Assembly (NCBI GenBank): GCA_023052935.1
Contig: CM041293.1
Span: 51,448,725-51,512,724 of the forward strand
Length of the DNA: 64,000 bases
Direction: 5' to 3'
From: Piezodorus guildinii
Taxonomy: Eukaryota; Arthropoda; Insecta; Hemiptera; Pentatomidae
A program made the translations under genes and the position numbers. Below, piece after piece: positions 12,733 through 23,325 of the stretch. The notes beneath the pieces were generated by a model. The model was not told the DNA's origin and made no database searches. It saw nothing but the letters and a program-made list of their open reading frames with translations. Each line of letters begins with the position of its first letter. Position 1 is the stretch's first letter.

Positions 12733-13206
12733 CACGTTCACCTGCACCGGTGGGTCACAACTTACTATTCCATGGGGCGGTGTGACCCACTAGTGGGTCC
12801 TGCTTAAATATCCCGTGGGGCGATGTGCATGACAGGTGAATCACTTGTCATTAGAAAATAATTAGTCAAAAAATAAGTTTATTCTATTTTTTCTCAAGAT
12901 TACATGTTATAGGAATTAAAAAGCACGAAGGCTTATTTTACATTTGATGAATGTTCCTTAAGAATTTTATTATATTTTATAATTTTTTGATAATTTTACC
13001 TAACTCTACACGTCATGCAAGAAATGTGCGCTCAAGAAAACACCATGCCAAAATTGTTACAACCTCGCATTAAACATCTTCGAGGCCTCTAAGTGTTGTC
13101 TCATTAAACACTTTGGAACTTGCAATAGTGTCGCTCCGTCCTACGAAGCGTAAGATAGCCCCATCTTACGCGAAAAAACGCAGATATTCGCTTTGGCGTG
13201 AACGTG
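12733..13206. mobile_element. TTAA-flanked MITE, piggyBac-like
   Basis: A 474-bp non-coding element. The left end CACGTTCAC (12733) and right end GTGAACGTG (13198-13206) are inverted. TTAA lies directly left (12729-12732), while the right flank reads TTTC, presumably a decayed TTAA. The left subterminal region holds a perfect 10-bp hairpin (GTGGGTCACA 12750-12759, TGTGACCCAC 12781-12790) overlapping the 16-bp palindrome GACCCACTAGTGGGTC. The right half holds a 9-bp hairpin (GCGTAAGAT 13148, ATCTTACGC 13163). TTAA targeting is the hallmark of piggyBac. There is no transposase, so it would have moved in trans. Confidence 0.65.
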
Positions 13207-13489
13207 TTTCTAAATTAGAGCTAAAATGTTGTTTACCTCTTGAATGCAAGGAACCGCACCGTTACTAAAAGTCTGTCACGGGAGAGGTTTATATAATCTA
13301 GAGTGTTAAGTCGGCACCTTAAAAACAACCAAAATTCAAAATGAGCAGTATTAAACCAGACTATAAGGATTAAAATTTATGGTTGTCTACAAAAAAAATA
13401 AATGGGACATAACGACCATCACACTCTGGTTTGAATAGGATGCAAAGACACAATTAAGTTGTGGAATCATTCATTGTTATTAGGATGAG

Positions 13490-13714
13490 GAACTCAGTAC
13501 ATATAGAGATTCGTACTGTTACTAGGCCAACGGCCGTGTAATGAGGTGATTAGGCCGAGATCACTCTCAGCCGTCAGGTTTTTCCCCCAATTTGGGTTCC
13601 CACTTTATAGAGGCCGGAGGATCTCCATACCCTAGGGTCGCCCCCCGACTGAAATACAGAATAAATAATATTCCGCCATAGTCGGGATTCGAATCAAGGA
13701 CCCGGAGAAAAGCA
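13490..13714 (-). mobile_element. SINE family A copy, head truncated
   Basis: Begins with ACTCAGTACATATAGAG and keeps the CTAGGCCAACGGCCGTG body block and a changed B box (GGATTCGAATCAAGG). It breaks off inside the tRNA head near 13714, so the A box is lost. Confidence 0.75.
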
Positions 13715-14520
13715 GGATAACAGGTCTTAATAAAATATAAAAAAAATAGGGAATTCTTTACCAGGTTATTTAAGGAATATATGTAAAACTCACGAACATG
13801 AACTATAAGATGCTAATTCGTAGGGGTCTTAAAGGAAAACCTCGCTTATAACATAAGCTACAACTCTGTTGCAGTTTATATTACTGAACACTGGTGTTTT
13901 AGTCTTAAGAAAAAAAGTATTTGTAACTAACACTAACTGCATAAATGTAAGAAAAAGTGGCAATAACAGATATTTGTTGAAATATAGCTTTCTTTGGGCT
14001 AATTTTAAAATTGTTCAAAAATAAAAAAATTGTTCATTTTTGACTTATGATGAGAGTACATACCTCGAAAAGATTAAAGAAAAAACTATTTAAAGTGTAA
14101 CATAAAATGAAAGTTTTTTTTTCATTTATCTCCCTCGCATCATATCAATATATAATTATTTAATTATCGAAGGTAAGAAACATATACCATTTTGTGTCTG
14201 AATATTCGATGATTCTTTCGTAGGTTATCTACGCAGCTAAGACAATGATAATCGATGGTTATTCTATAATTAGGAAAATAGAGGAGCAGGATCGTAAAAT
14301 TCTTAGGAAGATTTATGAGGCCATCAATAAGAACGACAATAGGATAATAGATCTCAGGACAAACATTATTAAAAAACTCAAGAAAATAACCAAATAAATT
14401 ATGAAAAGCAGTGATAATTTAAACCCACATTATAGGATGTAAAAACAAGAATCCCAAAAATGCGATGACTAGAGGGTGTCCTGAAAGAGGTCCTAGAGAG
14501 ACTTTAGAGATATTCAATAT
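13715..14520. other. unassigned
   Basis: AT-rich, no gene. Positions 14230-14400 have a coding-like look on the plus strand (lysine/isoleucine-rich codons) but no recognisable domain, and the stretch is short. Confidence 0.35.
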
Positions 14521-14817
14521 CTGTACCACTAAAACCCACGAAGAGTTTTGGGGCATTACATGTAGAGATTCGTACTGTTTCTGGCCAACGGCCGTGCAAT
14601 CGAGGTGATCGGCCGAGGATCACGCTCAGCCGCCAGTTTTTTTCCCCCCATTTTGGGGTACCCACTTTAAATGAGGCTGGGTATGCCCTAGGAGGGTCTT
14701 CCATACCCCAGGATCGCCCTCCTGAAATAAAATAAATAATTCCGCCACAGCCGGGATTCGAACCCAAAGGACCCGGAGCACATTAGAATAGCCTCTACCC
14801 ACTAGACTCGCCGCTCC
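14521..14817 (-). mobile_element. SINE family A copy
   Basis: Runs from the ACCACTAAAACCCA 3' region through the CCGCCAGTTTTTTTCCCC body to the head ending ACTCGCCGCTCC. The B box GGGATTCGAACCC is intact and the A box is lightly damaged. No flanking duplication is obvious. Confidence 0.8.
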
Positions 14818-15229
14818 ATGAGATATTCAAATCAATCATTTTAAAAATCGAAACGAATGCAGAATAAACTTACAAATATGATTTTTGAGCAAAGAATATA
14901 CAATAGAAAAAAATGATATATGAAAGAAAAAAGAGGGAGAAAGGATGATGATGTATCGCGAGGCAAAGAGAAAGAATATGAAGTCATGAATTTAATTTTT
15001 AATTGCACTCCTCAGGGAATAATCCTGCAATAATGATATATAGAAGCATCTAAATAAAAAAAAAAAATAAGCCATCACCCGTCGCTTAGACCCTTTGTTC
15101 GAACATTAAATGACAAATAATAAAACTTAACTATTGGCTTTTATCCAAATAATGTTGAATATTGGGCTTCGAAATCTACAGTACAACATAATTCTAATTT
15201 AATTGCATCAGAGTTACAGACTTTTTCCT
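14818..15229. other. unassigned
   Basis: A-rich sequence with purine runs (14925-14960). Nothing recognised. Confidence 0.35.
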
Positions 15230-15720
15230 TCTGAATCACTTTTTTTCCCCACCGTTCGCTCTTAAACCTGGAGATGCTACCTCATGTGAAGATGTTGCCT
15301 GCCACACTTGATAGTGATAAAGAGGTCCACGGAGAGAGAGGTCTCAATCAGAGCTATGATTTACCAGGGGGTTGCAACTGATTGATGGCCGCCCTTAGAA
15401 TTGGTAATCGCCGGTCCAGGAGGCTCATGAATGCCTCATAATGGTCCATTGACTCGAGTGAAAAACCATCCCCCGCCAACACAGACCAATCGGCGCTGAT
15501 GGATCAGCCCGGAGTCTGCTTTGTCCTCCGTTCTTCGGCCGCCTCCAAGAATAACTCACCCCATGCTGGTAGCTCCGCTGGGGCTCGAGGTTTCGCCCTA
15601 CAATTCAGGAGGCGATTTGTCAATCGTTTATCGCCTGTTGATGCCGGCACGTTTCCAAGCTTTTTGTGATCGTGTAAAATATTGGCCCCGATCGTTCCCA
15701 CAATGATTCGCCGATTATAT
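15230..15720. other. GC-rich island, unrecognised coding-like segment
   Basis: Base composition departs sharply from the AT-rich surroundings. Overlapping open frames of 61-65 codons exist on both strands (15521-15706 plus, 15504-15701 minus). The minus strand also reads DHYEAFMSLLDRRLP upstream in another frame, suggesting a frameshifted old coding sequence, perhaps a LINE ORF1 or a gag-like protein. I cannot assign a family. Confidence 0.35.
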
Positions 15721-16175
15721 TATACTATGGTATTGCAACCTTTTATAATCCAATCTCGTAGGCTTTCTCGTTTCCAGATTTATAACAGATAACATTGAAA
15801 GTAGAATGGGAGTAATCTTTTGTGGTTCAATTTTCAAAAATATCGTCACTACAATGCCCTAGGCTATTGTAACTTTAATAATGAATTATTTGCAACCGAG
15901 TATCTGTATTTCTGCTACTTATATTTCAAATATTATCCTAAATCCATTGTGGATAGATTCAGTGTGCTATCTTGTATCACCCTCAAAATTTTGAATGCAT
16001 AATGTCTGCTAAATGATATTTGTTCTCCTAGTTAAATGCATTACAGAATATGCATATATAAAGTGGAAAATGCTTAATGTGATTGCATTGCAAGCAAAAA
16101 ATAATATTTATTACATTTTTTATCACATTAATAGCATTCATAATAACAAATATAACGTGATGATACATAACTGTA
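15721..16175. other. unassigned
   Basis: Short open frames (15820-16002, 16013-16216) lack any recognisable features. Confidence 0.35.
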
Positions 16176-16475
16176 CAGGGACCACCAGTAGTGAAGTGGT
16201 TCGCATAATAGCTTAACCTTCTATGGCTCAGGTTGCAAACTGAAACCCGGCAGATGGCTCTAGAATTTTTAATGGGAGTAAAACATCCTTGGTTATACCG
16301 ACCTTTACAAGGGACCTAAATGGTGGTCCCGAGTCGGTGCGATGTCAGATACTTGTTAAAGATTCCTATCCTAATTAAACCTGGATAGGTAAAATTTAAG
16401 TCTCCATCTGTAGCATCGTCGAATTAGCCACAGCAACATAAAGTGATCTTAAAATGAACAAAACCTGACTGAAAA
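16176..16475 (+). mobile_element. SINE family B copy
   Basis: The head resembles a tRNA (AGTGAAGTGGTTCGCATAA as A-box region). The body has GGTGGTCCCGAGTCGGTG and a 3' block with TGTAGCATCGTCGAATTA. The same order of blocks is found at 31930-32262 and 45590-45870 (plus) and 42700-42865 (minus). The copies are 60-75% alike by eye, so the family is old. Confidence 0.65.
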
Positions 16476-18039
16476 GAAAAAAAAACGACTAATTTATCCC
16501 TTAATTAATATTTAAAAATTGGTATACAAACACACACATATGAGATAAATAGATTATTCTTCATTTAAAACAAAGGTATTTCCATAATAACATAGAACAA
16601 AGTAGGAATTAATTATTTAAGAGGTTCATAAATATTAGATATCAGTACAGTGAGTCTGCTGGTAGTTTGTAATTTTTGGAAATTTCATATAAATTCGTCT
16701 ATAAGTATTTCCTTCTTTCTTTTTTTTTGGAACAGAAAAATCAAGAACGAAAAGTCGGTCGAATGTTATTAATAATAAAATTGAACGAGTAGGGTTGAAG
16801 AAGATTCCTTGGCGAATCCAGACCTTAAAATATGTAGTCGATTCAATCATATACTACAAAGATATTGTCAGTGCGAATCTATTATAGGTTCATGAGCTTG
16901 TAGGGACAACTTTAAAGATAGTGATGGATCTCATCATTTCTAAAAATAAACAAAGATTGCTGAAGAATAAAAAAAAAGTGCATTTCATGACTGACGAAAT
17001 AACAAATAAATAATTGAAATGGGTTCGATATTTTGCATGTTTTGTATTTGCTTTTCCTAAATGGAAACAGTCAAGTAGTATAATTAATAATAAATAAGAA
17101 AACAAAAAAATTACTTGTATTCATTTTTCAAGATCATTAATATATAATAAGTGGTAAATTTAGGAAAAATATTTTCATGAACCGAATTTTAAACTGATGA
17201 AATGCCTGTAGGTGATGAAACATTCAATTGCAATTGAAAAAATTCACAAAACTCGATTTTCTTATGTACGCCCACCCTGTATGACTTTCCACATTCAAAG
17301 GTCTATCTCACTAACATAAAAATATTTAGAAATGAATACTGAGATAGTTTTCTTTTTTTAAAAATTAAAAAAAAAATTTATTTTCAACAAGATTAAATAA
17401 TTTGATTTAATGATTTTATTTATTATTCAAAATATGAAATTTTCTTATTGCTTAAAACAAAAATAAGCTAACATTTTAAAGCTATAAGTTTCGAGAAACC
17501 AATAATCCAAAATCAATAAAAAAAAACAATCATTTTGGTCATTCAGCAACAATTAATCCCAGACTGTTTTATTTTACTACTATTTTTTTATATTAGCCAT
17601 TTCATTGTACAAAAATTCGAAATTACGAAAACAAATTGGAAACATGAAATATGAGAATATATTTCAAACTGTAAAATCATTGAATAAATATTTAAATAAC
17701 AATGTTACTAAAATTTGATCAGAGCACATAGGTTATGCGTGAAGATACTGAGATTTTATGGACGCAATTTAGTGCTAAAACGGATTTTTACACATTTTTT
17801 GAAATATGGTCAGCTTTTTGAAAGGTTTAGTTTACTTCCTATCTTATTCCCAGTATTTTAATCTATTGTGTTAAATACTTCATTGGCCGTTCATTAGGAT
17901 TGATTTATGTATTTATTGTAAAGTCAGAGGGTAAGAAAACTAAAACAAAAAAATATAAAGTATTTACGAAAAATTTGAAAAAAATGAAAGAAAGAATAAT
18001 AATGTAGTTTCTTTTTGTTTATAATGAACCTTTGTAATC

Positions 18040-18040
<1 letters not shown>
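16476..18040. other. unassigned AT-rich DNA
   Basis: No gene. Near 18018-18040 a TTTATAATGAACCTTTGTAATCG block matches one edge of composite repeat R and runs straight into a (TA)n tract. Confidence 0.4.

Positions 18041-18090
<50 letters not shown>
18041..18090. repeat. (TA)n microsatellite, 50 bp
   Basis: Uninterrupted TA dinucleotides, directly after a fragment of composite repeat R. Confidence 0.95.
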
Positions 18091-18093
<3 letters not shown>

Positions 18094-18664
18094 TAGGTTT
18101 CTTTGGAAGAGAAAATTAAGTTTTCTGTGATTAAGTCAGAAAAGAATTCCTGGAATCTGAGTAGTAATATAGGGTGAGGTATAAAATACCGCCAAAAAAC
18201 GCATGAGTTTAGAAAAATTACTATGCAATTAAGTATAGCCCCTAAAGTTATGAACTTATGTTATTTGTAATGTTTGTTATGAGGGAGGTTATGGGGTTCA
18301 GTATTGCCAACATAAAGTATCATAGATGTTATATTCTTTCATACAGAACTCCAGATTTTAGAACAAAATATTACATAACAAATCGTGAATATATGAATAT
18401 TATATTTATGAAATATAAAATAGTAATAAATCGATTGAAATAAGAAACAAATAAACTTAGCAACTTTTGAATTTTTGACCAATCTATGTTTCTAATTTCT
18501 GCCCATGATTAAATATAATAATAAATAGACGTTATAAAATAAACCGTTTCCGTTACGATTGGTTAAACTGAACTTTTTTAAACATAACAAATACTGCATT
18601 AAAATTCCACTGTGTGAAGAAAGGGCCGTTCTTTAGTTAATAAATAGATAAATACCAAAACAAT

Positions 18665-18679
<15 letters not shown>
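18091..18679. other. unassigned
   Basis: No gene. Includes GGGTGAGGTATAAAATACCGCC near 18172, which contains a short inverted repeat but has no partner terminus that I could find. Confidence 0.35.

Positions 18680-18713
<34 letters not shown>
18680..18713. repeat. (TA)n tract at Gypsy insertion site
   Basis: TA dinucleotides ending at the first base of the 5' LTR. They resume at 23568 after the 3' LTR, so the retrotransposon split one microsatellite. The four-base duplication cannot be distinguished from the repeat. Confidence 0.9.
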
Positions 18714-18717
<4 letters not shown>

Positions 18718-18955
18718 AAATCAAGAATTTTATTATTCTTGATTTCATTATCATATGTTAATATTTCACCAAGGGAGGTTATATCTCTGTTATGTTAGTT
18801 AAACGTATTTATCAAAGGACTGTTAAACAATTCTTTATTTTAGGTAGGTTCATTGTTAATTATGTATGTCATCCAATTGATTATTTTATGTCATACAAAT
18901 TGTAATAATTAAAACTTTATTTTAGCATCGTTTAACTCCTGATTCATTTTAATTA
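18714..18955 (+). repeat. 5' LTR
   Basis: 242 bp, starting TGTAAAATC and ending TTTTAATTA, identical to 23326-23567. It does not end in CA. If the true end were the TTACA at 18965-18969, which would mirror the starting TGTAA, then the 3' LTR has lost its last 14 bases. Near its start is an 11-bp perfect inverted repeat (AAATCAAGAAT 18718-18728, ATTCTTGATTT 18735-18745). Confidence 0.93.
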
Positions 18956-18991
18956 GAAGAAGAATTACAAATTGTTTAACTGTCAGTAACG

Positions 18992-20162
18992 ATGGCCGTC
19001 GTGAAGAAGAGGTTATATCTGCACATTATAAAGGGAGTTGAAGATTTGTTTGAATTGGTAGCTTAGTCTAGCGATAATGTGCTATGGTATGCGCTCCCTC
19101 CTCAATTGAAGAATTTAACCTTACATAAGGAATTGTTGGCCATTAAAACCGTTACAGGTAGTATGAAATCCATTACTAGAATAGGGGGTTATCGTAAAAT
19201 TGCAGTTTCATTCAGTACGGCGTTGCAAAAAAAGTATTGGGATGAAGAAGAAAATTTTTGTATAGACGAGAATTACCTAGAAGAATATAATGACCAAAAA
19301 ACACCATGTAACAACGAATTAAAATCTAATGAAATTTTTTTTATAGAACGAATTAAAGAGTTAGAAAACCGTATTTTAGCAGCTAATGAGATCAGTTTAA
19401 GGGAAATTGAGTACAAATTCTTAATATCTAAATACGACAGTAAGAAAAATGCAACGTCTTGGATAAATGAATTTGAAAAAGAATGTGTTAGGTTCAGTAT
19501 CACAGATGATATAAAAAAAAATAGAAGTTTTAAGACTTTTTATTGATGACAGTGCGCAAGAATGGTATAGTGCTAATCTAAATAAATTGCCATTAACTTG
19601 TTGGGAATACTGGAAAAAATCGTTTTTATTAGTTTATAGTAAGAAGGGTTGGTCGGCCATTCGATCAGCATTTCATTATAAATACATGTTTGGCTCTTTG
19701 ATTGAATATGTTTTGAAAAAAGAACGCTTATTGCTCAAAGCAGACAAAGATATTCCAGAGAAATTTAGACTTTATCAAATAGTTTGTAATCTACCGATAG
19801 ACATACAGGATAGATTAGACAGAGACACAATAAAAACTGTTGATGATTTAATAAGAGAGCTGAAAAAAATTGATGATTCATATGTTATCAGTAGAAAATT
19901 AGATGAAAGGAAAGATGAGGGAAAGAAGAAACACGATGATAAAAAGATAATTGTCAACTCAGCGGAATTTAAGAAAAAAACATGTCCAATATGTGAAGCA
20001 CTAGGTTATAGAAATCGGTATCATCCTACAAAAGTCTGTTGGAATAAGACCAAGGCATCGCAACATAGGAAAATTAATTTAACCGAAAAAGAAGATGATG
20101 AGGAAGAGAAAGACAAATTGGACATTGAGAGGAGACAGGATGACCTTAATCCAAAAAACTAG
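18992..20162 (+). pseudogene. gag: Gypsy gag, broken by a stop and a frameshift
   Basis: Structural capsid/nucleocapsid protein of the element. ATG at 18992 is the first in frame after the LTR. TAG at 19064-19066 stops the frame after 24 codons, and the same frame then runs open to 19546. A nine-A run at about 19513-19521 is the likely site of a one-base shift; the capsid-like region continues in the next frame to TAG at 20160-20162. A nucleocapsid knuckle lies at about 19983-20041, spaced C-x2-C-x9-H-x4-C rather than the usual C-x2-C-x4-H-x4-C. The C-terminus is highly charged. Sequencing error in the A-run cannot be excluded, but would not explain the TAG. Confidence 0.8.
20153..20162 (+). 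promoter_or_regulatory. A AAA AAC slippery heptamer on the gag stop codon (-1 frameshift)
   Basis: AAAAAAC occupies 20153-20159 in exact X XXY YYZ phase with gag codons and is followed at once by the gag stop TAG (20160-20162). Pol is open in the -1 frame across this point. A AAA AAC is a well-established retroviral -1 slip site. I see no strong hairpin or pseudoknot just downstream, so efficiency is unknown. Confidence 0.8.
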
Positions 20163-21655
20163 TATGCCCGGAAAAGTCTACACCATGTTCATTGATAAGA
20201 ATTAAAGTAATAGTAGATAAGCGTAAAGTAGTTAAAGCTATATATGATAATGGCTCTACTTGGTCTTTAATTAATGAAAATATCATTAATTTACTCAAAG
20301 CAAAATTAATTAGTAACAGAAGTGTCTTAAAGACAATAACTGGTGTAAATTTTTCTCAGAACCGGGCTAATTTACATATCAAAATCGGTGAGATAGAAGA
20401 CAAATTAGATCTGATTGTTGTCAAAAATAGTAACTTTGATTATGATTTATTATTAGGTTTAGATGCAATAAAAAAATTCAAATTACTACAAGATGAAAAT
20501 TTACAAATTAAACAAAAAGTAAATCATAAATTGATAAACATTGAGAAGGTAACTGATAACATACCGATAGACAGCAACATTAAAAAACATATGATAAAGA
20601 GGAAAAGTTTTGCTGGGGATGTAGAGAAAGAAAAAATAAAGGTTAAAAATGAATTTTGTAAATCAGAGTTTAATAAATTTTATGAAGACTCGAATGAAAA
20701 ATTAGACCTGAATTATCTGCCAGAAGATAAGCAGAAGAAAATATTTAATTTACTTTATGAATTTCAAACATGTTTTGCTAAAAACAAATTTGTTGCCGGG
20801 TCAGTTAAATCTTGTGAAGCCCAAATCAAACTAAAAGAAGATCGATATGTATCTAAAAAGCCATATAGGTGCTCGATTCCAGATCAAGCAGAAATAGATG
20901 CCCAGATTTCTAAATTGATGGATAATGATCTCATTGAGGAATCAGATTCACCTTTTGCTAGTCCAGTGACATTGGCTTACAAAAAAGAAGATGGAAAAAG
21001 AACGCGATTGTGTGTGGATTATAGAGAATTAAATAGGACAGTAATCCCTGAATCTCACCCTTTCCCTAGGATAGATGATCTTGTTGTCAATGTAGGAGAC
21101 TGCCGATGGTTCACGGCGTTGGATATCAACTCAGCTTTTTGGGCTATTCCAATAAGGGAAAAGGATCGAAAGAAAACTGCCTTCATTACCCAAAAAGGTC
21201 ACTGGCAATGGAAAGTTCTTCCTTTTGGCTTCAAGAATTCACCAGCTGTTTTCCAGAGAGTTTTGGCAAACATAATTAGAAGGTATCATTTAGACAAATT
21301 TTGTGTCAATTATATAGATGATATTTTGATATTTTCCAAATCTTTTGATGAGCACTTAACTCATATCAAACAATTTTTTGAAGCGGCTAGGCAAGAGGGC
21401 TTTAAATTGAAATTGGCGAAATGTGGTTTTGCAAAACATTCGGTTAAGTACTTAGGTCATGTGATAGAAAGAGGAAAAGTCTATCCTGTTAGTGATAATC
21501 TAGCTGCTATCAAAAATTTCAGGCGTCCTGAAACAAGAAAAATGGTTCGGCAATGGTTAGGGAAAATTAATTTTTATCACAAATTTGTTGATCATTGTTC
21601 ACAAAGACTTGCACCGCTTCACGGATTATTGAAAAAAGGCGTGAAATTTAATTGA
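20153..21655 (+). pseudogene. pol: Gypsy pol, protease-reverse transcriptase part
   Basis: Read in -1 register from gag. The aspartic protease active site is D-N-G (GAT at 20246) instead of D-S/T-G, with a downstream LLGLD motif. Reverse transcriptase follows: LPFGFKNSPAVFQR and the catalytic YIDD at 21311-21322 followed by ILIFSKS, then LGHVI and the connection domain. The frame is stopped by TGA at 21653-21655, at the position where relatives have a conserved tryptophan (xWTxEC), so it is a point nonsense change. Without it the frame continues directly into the RNase H part. Confidence 0.9.
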
Positions 21656-23302
21656 ACAGAAGAATGTGAGAAGAGTTTTAAAGAAATTAAGGAATATTTG
21701 AGTTCCAAACCGATTTTGGCCATTTATGATCCGGATAAAGATATTGTAATTGAAGTAGATGCTAGCCGAGTAGGTTTAGGAGCTGTCCTGAAACAGCCTC
21801 AAGAAGACGGAATTCTGCACCCAGTGGGATATTTTTCAAAAAAATTAACTTCAGGTCAGAGTAAAAGGGAAATAATGTATCTGGAATGTCTGGCTATTAA
21901 AGAAGCAATTTTATATTGGCAACACTATTTGATAGGTAGAGAATTCACTGTAACATCTGGTCACAAACCACTCGTCAATTTAAAATCAAAAGTAAGAACC
22001 GATGAGGCAATAGGTGATTTAATGTTGTATTTATCCCAATACAACTTTAAAGTAGTTTACAAGGAGGGGAAAGATAATGTGGAAGCTGATTCTTTATCTC
22101 GAAATCCGGTTTTGGAAAGTTTTCATAATGAAGATGATTGTTTAAAAGTGGTGAATATTATACAAATTGAAGAAATTAAAAAAGATCAGAAAGCTCATGA
22201 AGAGGAGTTAAAAACGTCAGAGAAATCTATTCGAGACGGTGAAATATATTTTAAGTTATTAAATAATAGAAAACGGATTTACGTTTCCAAAACTTTTGGC
22301 TGGTATTTAGTCGATAAGATCCATAATTTTTATGGTCATATTGGAAGTAAGCAAATAGCAGAAAAGCTCCGATCTTTTTATTACTTCAAAAATATGGATT
22401 TCATCATAAATAGTTATTGTAAACAGTGTGAAGTGTGTGCTAGAAATAAATCGAGATCAAGGCGATCGATCGGGTTATTGTCAAAGTTAGGACCACCACA
22501 GTACCCTTTTCAAATTATGTCAATTGATACAATAGGAGGCTTCGGTGGAAACAGGTCTGGGCACAAATACATGCATGTATTGGTGGACCACTTTACACGA
22601 TATGCATGGATATCAACTTCAAAAGGACAAATCGCTAATGATTTCATTAAATTATTGGAACCAATTTCTGAAGAAAATATCCAAATCATTTTGGCAGATC
22701 AATACAGTGCTCTAAATTCTTCTAAATTTAAAACGTTTATAAAAAAAATAGGTGCTCAGCTAATCTTTACAGCCGTTGACAATCCACAAACCAATGGCTT
22801 AAATGAACGTCTAAATCAGACATTAGTAAACCGCATACGATGTCGATTGAACGGAAACTTCAAAAGAAGGCCGTGGACAACAATTGCTAAAATCTGTGTT
22901 GAAGAATATAACAACACAGTTCATGGCTCCACAAAGTTTTCACCGGCTTATTTACTATATGGGCGTGCCTCTGAAATTGTTCCAAAAGAGTTGGAAAAGG
23001 AACATAATTTACAGACAGATAGAGCAGAAGCGTTCAAGAATTCACAAAGAAGTTTTGAACGGAACAAGAGCAGAGTAGACCAGAAAAGAATTGATCATGA
23101 GTTTGAAGAAGGAGATTCGGTCTATGTAACGAATGGCAATAGTTTGAACAGGAGGAAGCTGGACGAAGTCAGAATAGGGCCACTCAAAATTAGAAAACGT
23201 ATTTCTAAATCTATATATGAAGTTGAGTCTAACAAAAAACGGAAGGAAGCAAATGTGTTCCACTCTAGTAAGTTGGTTCCTTACTCTTTTTCTCCTGGAT
23301 AA
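21656..23302 (+). pseudogene. pol: Gypsy pol, RNase H-integrase part
   Basis: Same frame as the upstream half. RNase H has DASRVGLGAVL and YLECLA, and the final ADSLSR aspartate, but the third catalytic aspartate (usually T-D-H) is glycine (GGT at 21959-21961). Integrase has an HHCC zinc domain (HNFYGH, CEVC), a catalytic D at 22526, D at 22697 and E at 22805 (D-x35-E), and a C-terminal GPY/F-like stretch (RIGPLKIRKR). It stops at TAA 23300. There is no chromodomain and no env. Confidence 0.9.
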
Positions 23303-23325
23303 AAAGAGTCTCCGACCAGCGGAGG

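Noticed and set aside
17165..18200. mariner/Tc1 element from CACCCTGTAT- and GGGTGAGGTAT-like words
   Set aside because: The words do not form a complementary terminal pair and no transposase frame lies between them.
18992..20162. Gag as an intact host gene in two exons
   Set aside because: No splice signals explain the break. The downstream knuckle, slip site and pol show it to be retrotransposon gag.
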